This document shows positions 1-6,110 of a DNA stretch of 11,222 bases, piece by piece; the first letter of the stretch is position 1; each line of letters starts with the position of its first letter. Source of the stretch: Rubrivirga sp. (GTDB taxonomy: Bacteria; Bacteroidota; Rhodothermia; Rhodothermales; Rubricoccaceae); contig JAAXJP010000273.1 of assembly GCA_012269805.1 (NCBI GenBank), forward strand, positions 1 through 11,222. Direction: 5' to 3'. A model generated the notes under the pieces. That model had not been told where the DNA came from. It was given only the letters and a program-made list of their open reading frames with translations, and searched no databases. The position numbers were made by a program, and so were the translations under genes.

Positions 1-80
1 GGGCGGGGGCATGAGCGGGACGGCCGGGCGCGCAAGATACCGGGTGGACCGATCTTCCCGGCCCCTCGTCTCCCCTGTCT
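1..80. other. region upstream of the glycosyltransferase, no assignable signal
   Basis: These 80 bases contain no supported gene. A weak inverted pair AAGAT (33-37) and ATCTT (52-56) flanks a GC-rich spacer and could be a chance match or a protein-binding site. I see no clear promoter boxes or ribosome-binding site before the GTG start. The window begins here, so an upstream gene or promoter may lie outside. Confidence 0.25.
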
Positions 81-1412
81 GTGCTGGCCTCCTCGACCGC
101 CTGGTTGTTCGTTCTCGTCGCGTCCTTCGTGGTCCAGTGCCTCGGCTGGGCGTGGGTCGGTGCCGGTATCCGTCGCGCCCGCGAGGCGGCCGGCGTCGAG
201 CCCGAGCCGGACCCGGTCCTCGCAAAGCTGGCCGCACGCTACCAGGCGGGCACCATGGGACCGGGGCCGAAGGACGATGGCCAGGCGGGGTTGGTGTCCG
301 AGCCCGCCCGCCTCGGGACCGAGGCAGAGGAGGCCGCGCCGGGCCTGCCGATCAGCGTCGTGGTCGCGGCGCGTGACGAGGCCGAGCGGCTGCCGGCGCT
401 CCTCGACGCCCTGGCGGCCCAGACGCACCGGCCGTTCGAGGTCGTCGTCGTCGACGACCGATCAGCGGACCGGACGGCGTCGCTCGTCGGGTGGCGGACG
501 CAGGACTTCCCGGTCCCGCTCCGGCTCGTCCGCGTCGCCGCGGGCGCGCCCGAGGCGGCGGGCCTTCCCCCCAAAAAGCACGCGCTCGAGCGCGGGGCCG
601 AGGCCGCCGCCCACGCCCGCCTCGCCTTCACCGACGCCGACGGCCGGCCCGGCCCCGAGTGGCTGGCGACGCTCGCCCGCTTCGCAACGGTCGAGGCTGT
701 CCACCCCGAACCGTCAGGTCGACGCAGTCCGGCGGAGGGAGCCGACGCCAGACCGACCGACGATGGGGCGGTGCTCATCGGGTACGGGCCGCTCGTGCGG
801 GAGCCGGGCTGGTTGAACCGGTTCGCGCGCTACGAGACGGTCCAGACGGCGGCCCTCGCGGCGGCCAGCGTCGGGTGGAAGACTCCGTGGCACGCCGTCG
901 GGCGGAACCTGTCGTATCCCCGCGCGCTGCTCGAGCAGCTCGGCGGGTTCGAGCACTCGGCCCGGTCGCTCTCCGGCGACGACGACCTCCTCGTTCAGGA
1001 AGTCGCGCGGCGCGACGCGGCGCCCGTCCGCTACGTGTGGGACCGGCGGGCGGCGGTCCCCTCCCCCGCCCCGGCCGACCTCAGCGCGTTCTGGCGCCAG
1101 AAGCGGCGGCACGCGAGCGCGGGGGCGCACTACCCGGCCGGGGTGCTCGTCGGGCTCGGCCTGTTCCACGCGGCCAACTACGCGCTGTGGCTCGGCGCCC
1201 CGCTCCTCCACCTCGCCGCGGGCGTGCCCTACGGCTGGGGCCTGCTCGCCGGCAAGCTCCTCCTCCAGCGGTCCGTGGTCGGCGACGTGCTCGGCGGGCT
1301 GGGCGACGAGCCCGACGTCCGCCTCTGGCAGCCCGTCCTCGACGGCCTCTCGGCCGTCTACCACGCGGCGTTCGCGATCCTTGGCCTGCTGCCCACGCCG
1401 AAGCGCTGGTGA
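81..1412 (+). CDS. membrane-anchored family 2 glycosyltransferase
   Basis: Predicted GT-A fold glycosyltransferase (GT2) of 443 aa that would transfer a sugar from a nucleotide-sugar donor at the cytoplasmic membrane face. Residues 6-29 form a hydrophobic anchor. The GT2 core starts at about residue 90 (ISVVVAARDEAERLPALLDA), followed by the nucleotide-binding VVVVDDRS at 121-128, the DXD-like TDADG at 184-188, the SGDDDLL acceptor/base region at 298-304 and the RQKRRH motif (QxxRW-like) at 339-344. Hydrophobic segments at about 353-381 and 419-437 anchor the C-terminus. Residues 207-229 look like a poorly conserved insertion in the GT domain. The start is GTG, chosen because the hydrophobic anchor begins at once. 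The gene stands alone on the + strand and converges on the ABC operon, so no functional link to it is implied. The acceptor cannot be told; related enzymes act on lipids, carotenoids or polysaccharides. Confidence 0.88.
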   Translation: MLASSTAWLFVLVASFVVQCLGWAWVGAGIRRAREAAGVEPEPDPVLAKLAARYQAGTMGPGPKDDGQAGLVSEPARLGTEAEEAAPGLPISVVVAARDEAERLPALLDALAAQTHRPFEVVVVDDRSADRTASLVGWRTQDFPVPLRLVRVAAGAPEAAGLPPKKHALERGAEAAAHARLAFTDADGRPGPEWLATLARFATVEAVHPEPSGRRSPAEGADARPTDDGAVLIGYGPLVREPGWLNRFARYETVQTAALAAASVGWKTPWHAVGRNLSYPRALLEQLGGFEHSARSLSGDDDLLVQEVARRDAAPVRYVWDRRAAVPSPAPADLSAFWRQKRRHASAGAHYPAGVLVGLGLFHAANYALWLGAPLLHLAAGVPYGWGLLAGKLLLQRSVVGDVLGGLGDEPDVRLWQPVLDGLSAVYHAAFAILGLLPTPKRW

Positions 1413-1443
1413 CCCGGCCCGCCTCGGCGCCGAGGCGGCCGGG
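1413..1443. terminator. palindromic hairpin between convergent genes, probable bidirectional terminator
   Basis: Directly after the glycosyltransferase TGA and one base before the permease stop (TCA on the + strand at 1445-1447) lies a near-perfect hairpin. The arms are CCCGGCC (1413-1419) plus GCCTCGGC (1421-1428), paired with GCCGAGGC (1429-1436) plus GGCCGGG (1437-1443), with a single bulged C at 1420. The inner 16 bases form a perfect palindrome. There is no T-run on either side, so this is not a classic intrinsic terminator. Its position between two convergent stops suggests it ends or protects both transcripts. The structure is seen; the role is inferred. Confidence 0.6.
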
Positions 1444-1444
1444 C

Positions 1445-2272
1445 TCAGCCCTTGACGGCGCCCAGCGTGAGGCCCGAGATGAGGTACCGGCTGAGGACCA
1501 GGAACAGCGCGATCACCGGGAGCGACACGAGGAGCGAGCCGGCCGCGTAGAGCCCCCACTGCGACGACATCGACCCCTGGAACAGCTTCAGCCCGACCGG
1601 CATCGTGAACATCTCGACCTCCTGGAGGACCACCGCGGCCACGACGTACTCGTTCCACGCGCTCATGAACGAGAACAGCGCCGTGATCACGAGGGCCGGC
1701 GCCGCGAGCGGCAGGATCACCTTGTAGAACGCCTGCCACGGCGTGGCCCCGTCGATCCGCGCGGCCTCCTCGAGCGACGCCGGGATCGTGTCGTAGTACC
1801 CCTTCATCTGCCACACGCAGAAGGGCAGCGCCGTCGCCGAGTAGATGATGACGATGCCGATGTACGAGTTGATCAGGCCCAGCTCGATGAGGACGATGTA
1901 GAGCGGCAGCAGGAGCATCGTCGCGGGGAACATCTGGGTCACGAGGATGCCGCTGAGCGCCGCCTTCCGCCCCGTGAAGCGGTGCCGGCTGAGCGCGTAG
2001 CCGGCCGTGCTCGCCAGCGCCACGCCCGTGATCGTTACGACGCCCGCCACGAGCAGGCTGTTGCCCAGCCAGCGCAGGAACGGCGTCTCCGTGAGGAGCT
2101 GGCGGTAGTTGTCCAGCGTCGCGCCGTCGGGGATGACGGCGAGCGAGCGCGACAGGAGCTGGTCGCTCGGCCGCAGCGAGATCGTCAGGATCCGCGAGAT
2201 CGGGAAGACCGCGATAAAGACGAACAGGGCCAGCGTCGCGTACGAGCCGACGCGGGACAGGACGGTCTTCAT
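1445..2272 (-). CDS. malG: MalG-type carbohydrate ABC transporter permease
   Basis: Inner-membrane permease subunit (275 aa, normal for MalG-type proteins) of a CUT1 sugar importer, expected to pair with a MalF-type subunit and an ATPase. A first transmembrane segment lies at about 10-31, followed by a periplasmic loop (SLRPSDQLL...) and further helices at about 72-92, 107-131, 136-156, 190-212 and 244-264. The cytoplasmic coupling (EAA) motif is clear: LEEAARIDGATPWQAFYK at 167-184, then ILPLAAPAL at 186-194. The start is ATG at 2272, two bases after the TAG stop of the upstream lipoprotein gene, so the two genes are probably translationally coupled. It is the last gene of the minus-strand operon. 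The substrate, probably maltose or maltodextrin, is inferred from the neighbouring GH13 and debranching-type enzymes. The gene appears intact. Confidence 0.93.
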   Translation of the reverse strand: MKTVLSRVGSYATLALFVFIAVFPISRILTISLRPSDQLLSRSLAVIPDGATLDNYRQLLTETPFLRWLGNSLLVAGVVTITGVALASTAGYALSRHRFTGRKAALSGILVTQMFPATMLLLPLYIVLIELGLINSYIGIVIIYSATALPFCVWQMKGYYDTIPASLEEAARIDGATPWQAFYKVILPLAAPALVITALFSFMSAWNEYVVAAVVLQEVEMFTMPVGLKLFQGSMSSQWGLYAAGSLLVSLPVIALFLVLSRYLISGLTLGAVKG

Positions 2273-2274
2273 GG

Positions 2275-5200
2275 CTAGCGGGAGCGGCCCACGACGACGT
2301 CGTAGACGTTGGGCGAGCGGGTGTCGACGCGGCCGCCGCCGGTCTCCTCGGAGGCCTCGCGCTCGACGCGCCGGAAGCTCCCGACGCCGCCGTCCGACTC
2401 GAGCGCGCCGACGAGCATCGTCACGCGCGCGCGACCGAGCGACGGGACGACGAAGTTCGGGAGGGCGAACTGGAGCGCGCCCGTCTCGGGATCGAACGCC
2501 GACCCGGAGCCGAGCCGCCCGACCTCGCGGCCGGCGGCGTCGAGCGCCAGCAGCCCGTCGCCGACGAAGATGACGTACTCGTAGCCCCCGTCCTCGGGAA
2601 AGTCGTAGTCGGCCCCGCGCCCGACCGTCTGGGCCCCGCCCTCCTCCGTGTCGATGGCGATGGCGACCATCGTCTGTCCGGGGTCGGCGAGGCCGACGAA
2701 CTCGGCCCGGAAGTATGTCGTCGAGTCGTCGCGGGCGACCTCCATGTAGGTCGCGTCGAGCACGCCGGCCTCGACGCCCTCGGGGTAGGTGAACGTGCTC
2801 GTGGCCCCCCAGTCGTCGCCCTGCGGGTCGGTCTGGGTAAGCGCGACCGACGCCGACGGGTTGTCGCGGAGGATCTGGTCGTCGCCGAGCGCGCGCTGGC
2901 TCTCGACGGCCCGCATCACGGGGTACTCGTCGCGGAGGTCGGGCTCGGCGAAGGCGAACCCGTCCCACGCGCCGGACGGGGTCGCGACGGCCGTCGACGG
3001 CGCGTCCTCCCCGTCGACGGTCGCGCCGCCGCTGGTGACGGCGACGGTGAACGCCTCGCGCGGCGTCACGAGCGTGTCGCCCTGGACGCTGGCGAGCGGG
3101 ACGGCCACGCGCCGGCCGCCGCCCTCGAGGACGAGCGTGGCCGTCTCGGGCAAGCTCCCGGACGGCTCGACGGCCGCCTCGACGCCGTCGGCGCCGGACG
3201 ACAGACGGAGCGACACGGCGCCCTCGCCGAGGCGGAAGCGGACGGTCGTCTGGCCCCACGCCTCGGGCAGCCGGGGGGCCAGCAGGAGCGTGTCGGCGCT
3301 GGGGTAGCGGACGCCCACGAGCCCCTTCATCGTCCCCTCGATAAAGCCGGCGAGGCTCCACGGGTTGACCGGCGCCCCGCCCACCTCGGGCGCCCCCTCG
3401 GCCGAGCGGGGGTGACCCGCGACGAGCTCCGGGATCGCCCCGACGGCCCCGGCGTCGAGCAGGAGCTCGGCCTGCGACTGAACGAGCGCGGCGGCCGGCG
3501 CCGCGCCGCCCGTCTCGGCCATCAGCGTCGCGACCGGGCCCGCGAGCCACGTCCACACCGCCCCGTTCGTCCGGGCCGACTCGGGCGTGTAGAACTCGGG
3601 GGCCTCTAGGAAGGGGTGGAACGTCGAGTCGGTCTGGGCCAGCGACGCGACGCCGTAGGGGAAGACGAGCCGCTCGGCGAGCGCGCGGGCGTACTGCGCG
3701 CGGGCCTCGGCCGGGAGCCCGTCGAGCTCGGCGAGCGCGAGGAGCCCGCCGGGTCGGAGGTCCGCGGCCGGCCGGCCGATCTCGACCCGGTCGGCCACGA
3801 GGCCGTCGCGCACGAACCGCCGGTCGAAGTCGCGCAGGAGGACGGCCGCCGTGTCGGCGTACCACGTGGCTGACGACCGCTGCGAGACGCCCATGATCCG
3901 GGCGAACTGGGTCGCGGTGCGGAGCGACCGATAGAGCGCGCCCTGGCCCTCCGCGATGGCGCCGCGCCGCTCGATCCCGCCTCGCTCGGGGTCGCCCTCG
4001 AGCCACGTCCCCCGCGGTCCCCGCGCGACGAGGAAGCCGAGCGTGTCCATCGCCGAGCCGTTGCGGGTGTCGGGCTCGTAGATGCCTCGGAGGGCGAAGA
4101 CCGTCTTGAACCAGAAGTTCGGGCCGCCCGAGACGAGCGACCGGTCGCCCGTCGTGCGGACGTAGTCGCCGGCGGCGGCGAGGAAGAGCGGCGTCCCGTC
4201 GGCGGTCGCGAACACGTCCTCGTTGTCCTCCGCGTCGTCGCCAAGGCGGACGAGGTCGGGCGCGCGGCCGAGCAGGTCGAACCGCCGGTCGAACACCTGG
4301 GCGTCGCCGTAGGTCGTGAGGAAGGCGCGGGCGGTCTCCCACTGGCCCGTGTCCAAGAGCGCGCCCACGAGGCGGGCGGCCGTCGGGTAGGTCGCGGGCT
4401 CAGCGCCGGGCAGGCCGGGCAACACCGACACGCGCGCCGAGTCGCGGACGACGAGCGAGGCGAGCGTCGCCGTCGCCCACCGCATCGCGACGTCCATCGT
4501 CTCGTCCTCGGTGTCGAACACGACGCCCTCGACGACCTCGGCGAGCCGCTGGCTGCGGGCCTCCCGCCGGGCGGCGCCGTTGCGGAGGGCGAGGCGGGCG
4601 GCGGCGGCGGCGGCCTCGGCCGTGGCGCCGGTGGCGACGGCGAGCGCGCCGGGCGTCTGGAGCGTGACCTCGCCGAGCCGGAACGCCTGGTCGCGCCCGC
4701 CCTCGGGCACGTCGGCAGCGGCGCTCGTCGAGCGGACCTCGCCGCCCTCCGACGCGACGGCCGTCCAGATCGGGCCCGTCGGCGTCACGGGCGTGTCGGT
4801 GGGGATGGCCGCGGCGGCGGCGAACGCGAGGGCCCCGCCGACGTCCCGGACGCGGTACTCGCCGGCCGCGCGGAGCTCGCTCCGGACCGGGCGGAAGCCG
4901 ACGACGCCGACCGAGTCGGCGACCTCGACGAGGAGCGCGGCCTGGCCGTCGCCGGTCCCGTCGAGCAGCGTCACGCGCTCGCTGAGGCGCGACGGCCGGT
5001 CGCCCTGGACCTGAGCGAGCAGCTTCGCCACGAGGCCGAGCGTGTCGCGCTCCATGTAAGACCGGACGGCGACGTCGGGCCGCGCGATCCCGCGGACCCG
5101 GTCGGCCGGCCCGAGGGCGACCGAGTCGGCGTCGGCCCCCCCGCGCCACGAGTGGAGCGCGGTCCGGCCGCCGACGGTGAGGCCCATGGCCGGGTCCCGG

Positions 5201-5553
5201 CCGGGCGCCGCGAGCGCGTCGTACCACGCGGCGCCGGCCGCGTCGGCCTGGAACGTCGAGCGGACGGCCCCGAGCGAGTCACCGTCCTCGGGCGCCGCCA
5301 CCTCGACCGCCAGCGCCACGAGGGCCTCCGGCCCCTCGTTCGCGAGCTGCGACTCCGCCGGTTCCTCCCCGCACGCGCCCAGCGCGAGGGCCAGCAGGGC
5401 GGCGACCAGCGTCGGGACGACGGACCACAGGCGACGGACCGTGGACTCCGCCCCGCCCGCCTCGGTGACCGGGCCGTCGAGGCGGGCCGGGTCCCGTGTT
5501 TCTGTCTGTCTCCCATCCTCTAGGGAGTCATCCCCGCGCAGGCGGGGATCCAT
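2275..5553 (-). CDS. lipoprotein amylo-alpha-1,6-glucosidase-like enzyme with glucodextranase C-terminal module
   Basis: Large predicted extracytoplasmic lipoprotein, probably hydrolysing alpha-glucans. The signal peptide is VRRLWSVV...LALGAC, with the lipobox Cys encoded at 5371-5373. The middle resembles the six-hairpin (alpha/alpha)6 domain of glycogen debranching enzymes: TWLEGDPERGG (where that family has TWMDA), ADLRPGGLLALAEL, ARTNGAVWTWLAGP (like HxGtVWpWL) and GAVGAIPELVAG (like the catalytic isEifdg). The last ~190 residues resemble the glucodextranase C-terminal binding module (DPQGDDWGATSTFTYPEG). The gene sits between the two permease genes and ends two bases before malG. The start is uncertain. 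The nearest in-frame ATG (5553) lies inside the left inverted repeat and gives an abnormally long ~60-residue N-terminus before the Cys. At the normal start distance (5440-5442) the codon is ACG. The frame is also open upstream through the GIY-YIG gene to a TTG at 5928, so automated callers may report one fused protein. The precise enzyme specificity is not known. Confidence 0.85.
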   Translation of the reverse strand: MDPRLRGDDSLEDGRQTETRDPARLDGPVTEAGGAESTVRRLWSVVPTLVAALLALALGACGEEPAESQLANEGPEALVALAVEVAAPEDGDSLGAVRSTFQADAAGAAWYDALAAPGRDPAMGLTVGGRTALHSWRGGADADSVALGPADRVRGIARPDVAVRSYMERDTLGLVAKLLAQVQGDRPSRLSERVTLLDGTGDGQAALLVEVADSVGVVGFRPVRSELRAAGEYRVRDVGGALAFAAAAAIPTDTPVTPTGPIWTAVASEGGEVRSTSAAADVPEGGRDQAFRLGEVTLQTPGALAVATGATAEAAAAAARLALRNGAARREARSQRLAEVVEGVVFDTEDETMDVAMRWATATLASLVVRDSARVSVLPGLPGAEPATYPTAARLVGALLDTGQWETARAFLTTYGDAQVFDRRFDLLGRAPDLVRLGDDAEDNEDVFATADGTPLFLAAAGDYVRTTGDRSLVSGGPNFWFKTVFALRGIYEPDTRNGSAMDTLGFLVARGPRGTWLEGDPERGGIERRGAIAEGQGALYRSLRTATQFARIMGVSQRSSATWYADTAAVLLRDFDRRFVRDGLVADRVEIGRPAADLRPGGLLALAELDGLPAEARAQYARALAERLVFPYGVASLAQTDSTFHPFLEAPEFYTPESARTNGAVWTWLAGPVATLMAETGGAAPAAALVQSQAELLLDAGAVGAIPELVAGHPRSAEGAPEVGGAPVNPWSLAGFIEGTMKGLVGVRYPSADTLLLAPRLPEAWGQTTVRFRLGEGAVSLRLSSGADGVEAAVEPSGSLPETATLVLEGGGRRVAVPLASVQGDTLVTPREAFTVAVTSGGATVDGEDAPSTAVATPSGAWDGFAFAEPDLRDEYPVMRAVESQRALGDDQILRDNPSASVALTQTDPQGDDWGATSTFTYPEGVEAGVLDATYMEVARDDSTTYFRAEFVGLADPGQTMVAIAIDTEEGGAQTVGRGADYDFPEDGGYEYVIFVGDGLLALDAAGREVGRLGSGSAFDPETGALQFALPNFVVPSLGRARVTMLVGALESDGGVGSFRRVEREASEETGGGRVDTRSPNVYDVVVGRSR
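5525..5553. repeat. left copy of 29-bp hairpin inverted repeat (dRS3-like)
   Basis: This copy is the reverse complement of 5898-5926 with one mismatch in 29 bases. Its core, ATCCCCGCGCAGGCGGGGAT (5530-5549), is itself a hairpin with an 8-bp stem (ATCCCCGC/GCGGGGAT) and a 4-base loop. The 20-base layout AT-n-CCC-N8-GGG-n-AT resembles the Neisseria dRS3 repeat (ATTCCC-N8-GGGAAT). Translated on the minus strand it gives MDPRLRGDD, a peptide commonly produced when ORFs read through such dispersed repeats. It carries the only nearby canonical start codon (5551-5553) for the downstream lipoprotein. Confidence 0.9.
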
Positions 5554-5880
5554 GCGGCGTGCCCCAATCGGCACCGCTTCGCCCGGCTGGCGCTCGAAGT
5601 CGGCCGACAGGTCCCGCCACGTCGGGTTCTGCTCGCGAATCAGCCGCAGCTTCCAGGCCCGGTTCCACTTCTTGACCCGCCGCTCCCGCTCGACCGCGTC
5701 GCGGACGGCGTCGTGCCGCTCTGCGTACACTAATCGCGTCACGCTGTGCTCGGCCACGAAGGTCGAGCCCTCCCCACGTCGATGCTCATTGATCCGTCGC
5801 GCGAGGTCGGTCGTCGATCCGACGTAGAGCGTGCCGTTTGGCTTGCTGGCGAGGATGTAGACGAAACCGGGGCGGGGCAC
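5554..5880 (-). CDS. GIY-YIG nuclease domain protein (UPF0213/UvrC-N type), no stop codon of its own
   Basis: Small single-domain GIY-YIG endonuclease of about 100 aa. Counting from the GTG at 5880, the motif halves are FVYIL (residues 6-10) and LYVGS (18-22), followed by TDLARRINEHRRGEG with the conserved Arg at about 28. The catalytic Glu lies in ERERRVKKWNRAWK (about residue 66), and the conserved Asn in EQNPTWRDL (about 85). All expected catalytic positions are therefore present. GTG at 5880 is chosen because the domain begins five residues later; a TTG at 5928, just outside the right repeat, is an in-frame alternative that would prepend SHPRVGGDP. There is no stop: the frame passes through the left repeat (ARRMDPRLRGDD) and on into the downstream lipoprotein. 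The end given is only the edge of the left repeat. Homologues are usually stand-alone proteins of about 80-110 aa, so fusion here is probably accidental or due to a lost stop. The physiological substrate is unknown. Confidence 0.8.
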
Positions 5881-5897
5881 GCAGTCGGGAGGGCTGG

Positions 5898-5926
5898 ATG
5901 GATCCCCGCCTACGCGGGGATGACTC
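5898..5926. repeat. right copy of 29-bp hairpin inverted repeat (dRS3-like)
   Basis: Reverse complement of the left copy apart from one base (T for C in the loop). The core ATCCCCGCCTACGCGGGGAT (5902-5921) forms an 8-bp stem with a 4-base loop. It lies just upstream of the GIY-YIG gene on the minus strand, where read-through gives SHPRVGGDP. As it lies in the operon's leader for the nuclease and lipoprotein genes, its RNA hairpin could also affect read-through or mRNA processing after malF. That last point is inference. Confidence 0.9.
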
Positions 5927-5999
5927 AATTAGAAGGAAGACGACGGCTCTCGGCGCCGAACTGGAATGTGGACGCGGCCATGCGGAGGGGGCCGGGGCG

Positions 6000-6110
6000 C
6001 TAATACACGGACTCCGTCGCCTGGGTCCGGTTCAGGAAGACCTGCGTGAACACGAACAGGACCGCGAAGATGACCATCGACAGGGCCGCCGCCCACCCGA
6101 ACCGGTACAT
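6000..6110 (-). other. orphaned last transmembrane segment of MalF after an in-frame amber codon
   Basis: Directly after the TAG at 6111-6113 the same frame continues with ATG for 36 codons and ends at a second TAG (6000-6002). The peptide MYRFGWAAALSMVIFAVLFV, continuing FTQVFLNRTQATESVY, has the features of the final helix and C-terminus of MalF-type permeases (Y-R-F-G-x-A-A-A-L-S followed by a hydrophobic helix). It is either the severed end of malF or, because the junction reads TAGATG, a separate small membrane peptide made by re-initiation. A CAG-to-TAG transition would explain the stop by one base change. Confidence 0.8.

Larger units (their letters stand above)
5525..5926. mobile_element. 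402-bp putative mobile cassette: GIY-YIG gene between hairpin inverted repeats
   Basis: Two 29-bp inverted repeats (5525-5553 and 5898-5926) bound a unit filled by one small GIY-YIG nuclease frame, inserted between the permease and lipoprotein genes of a sugar operon. The outer flanks may extend the match imperfectly: TCCTCTA (5516-5522) on one side and, reverse-complemented, TCCTTCTA (5930-5937) on the other. I see no convincing target-site duplication. The flanks are locally richer in A/T than the neighbouring genes. The arrangement recalls REP/RAYT elements, in which a single DNA-processing enzyme is flanked by short palindromes, but with a GIY-YIG enzyme instead. Mobility is inferred from this layout only. 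Confidence 0.55.

Noticed and set aside
491..2278. Long + strand open frame spanning the glycosyltransferase end and antisense to malG
   Set aside because: It is Arg/Pro/Gly-rich low-complexity translation, a shadow of two well-supported genes in a stop-poor GC-rich sequence.
5525..5926. CRISPR array or integron attC reading of the palindromic repeats
   Set aside because: There are only two copies, in inverted orientation around a gene, with no spacers, no integrase and no attC-like core sites.
5510..5940. Target-site duplication around the cassette
   Set aside because: The flanks share only CTA/TCCT-like fragments in inverted orientation. No direct duplication is convincing, so the insertion mechanism is left open.
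5925..5981. 18-codon minus-strand ORF (MAASTFQFGAESRRLPSN) between malF and the cassette, ending in the right repeat
   Set aside because: It could be a remnant of the hydrolase 5' end, but it has no recognisable feature and the signal-peptide evidence points to a start near 5442 instead.
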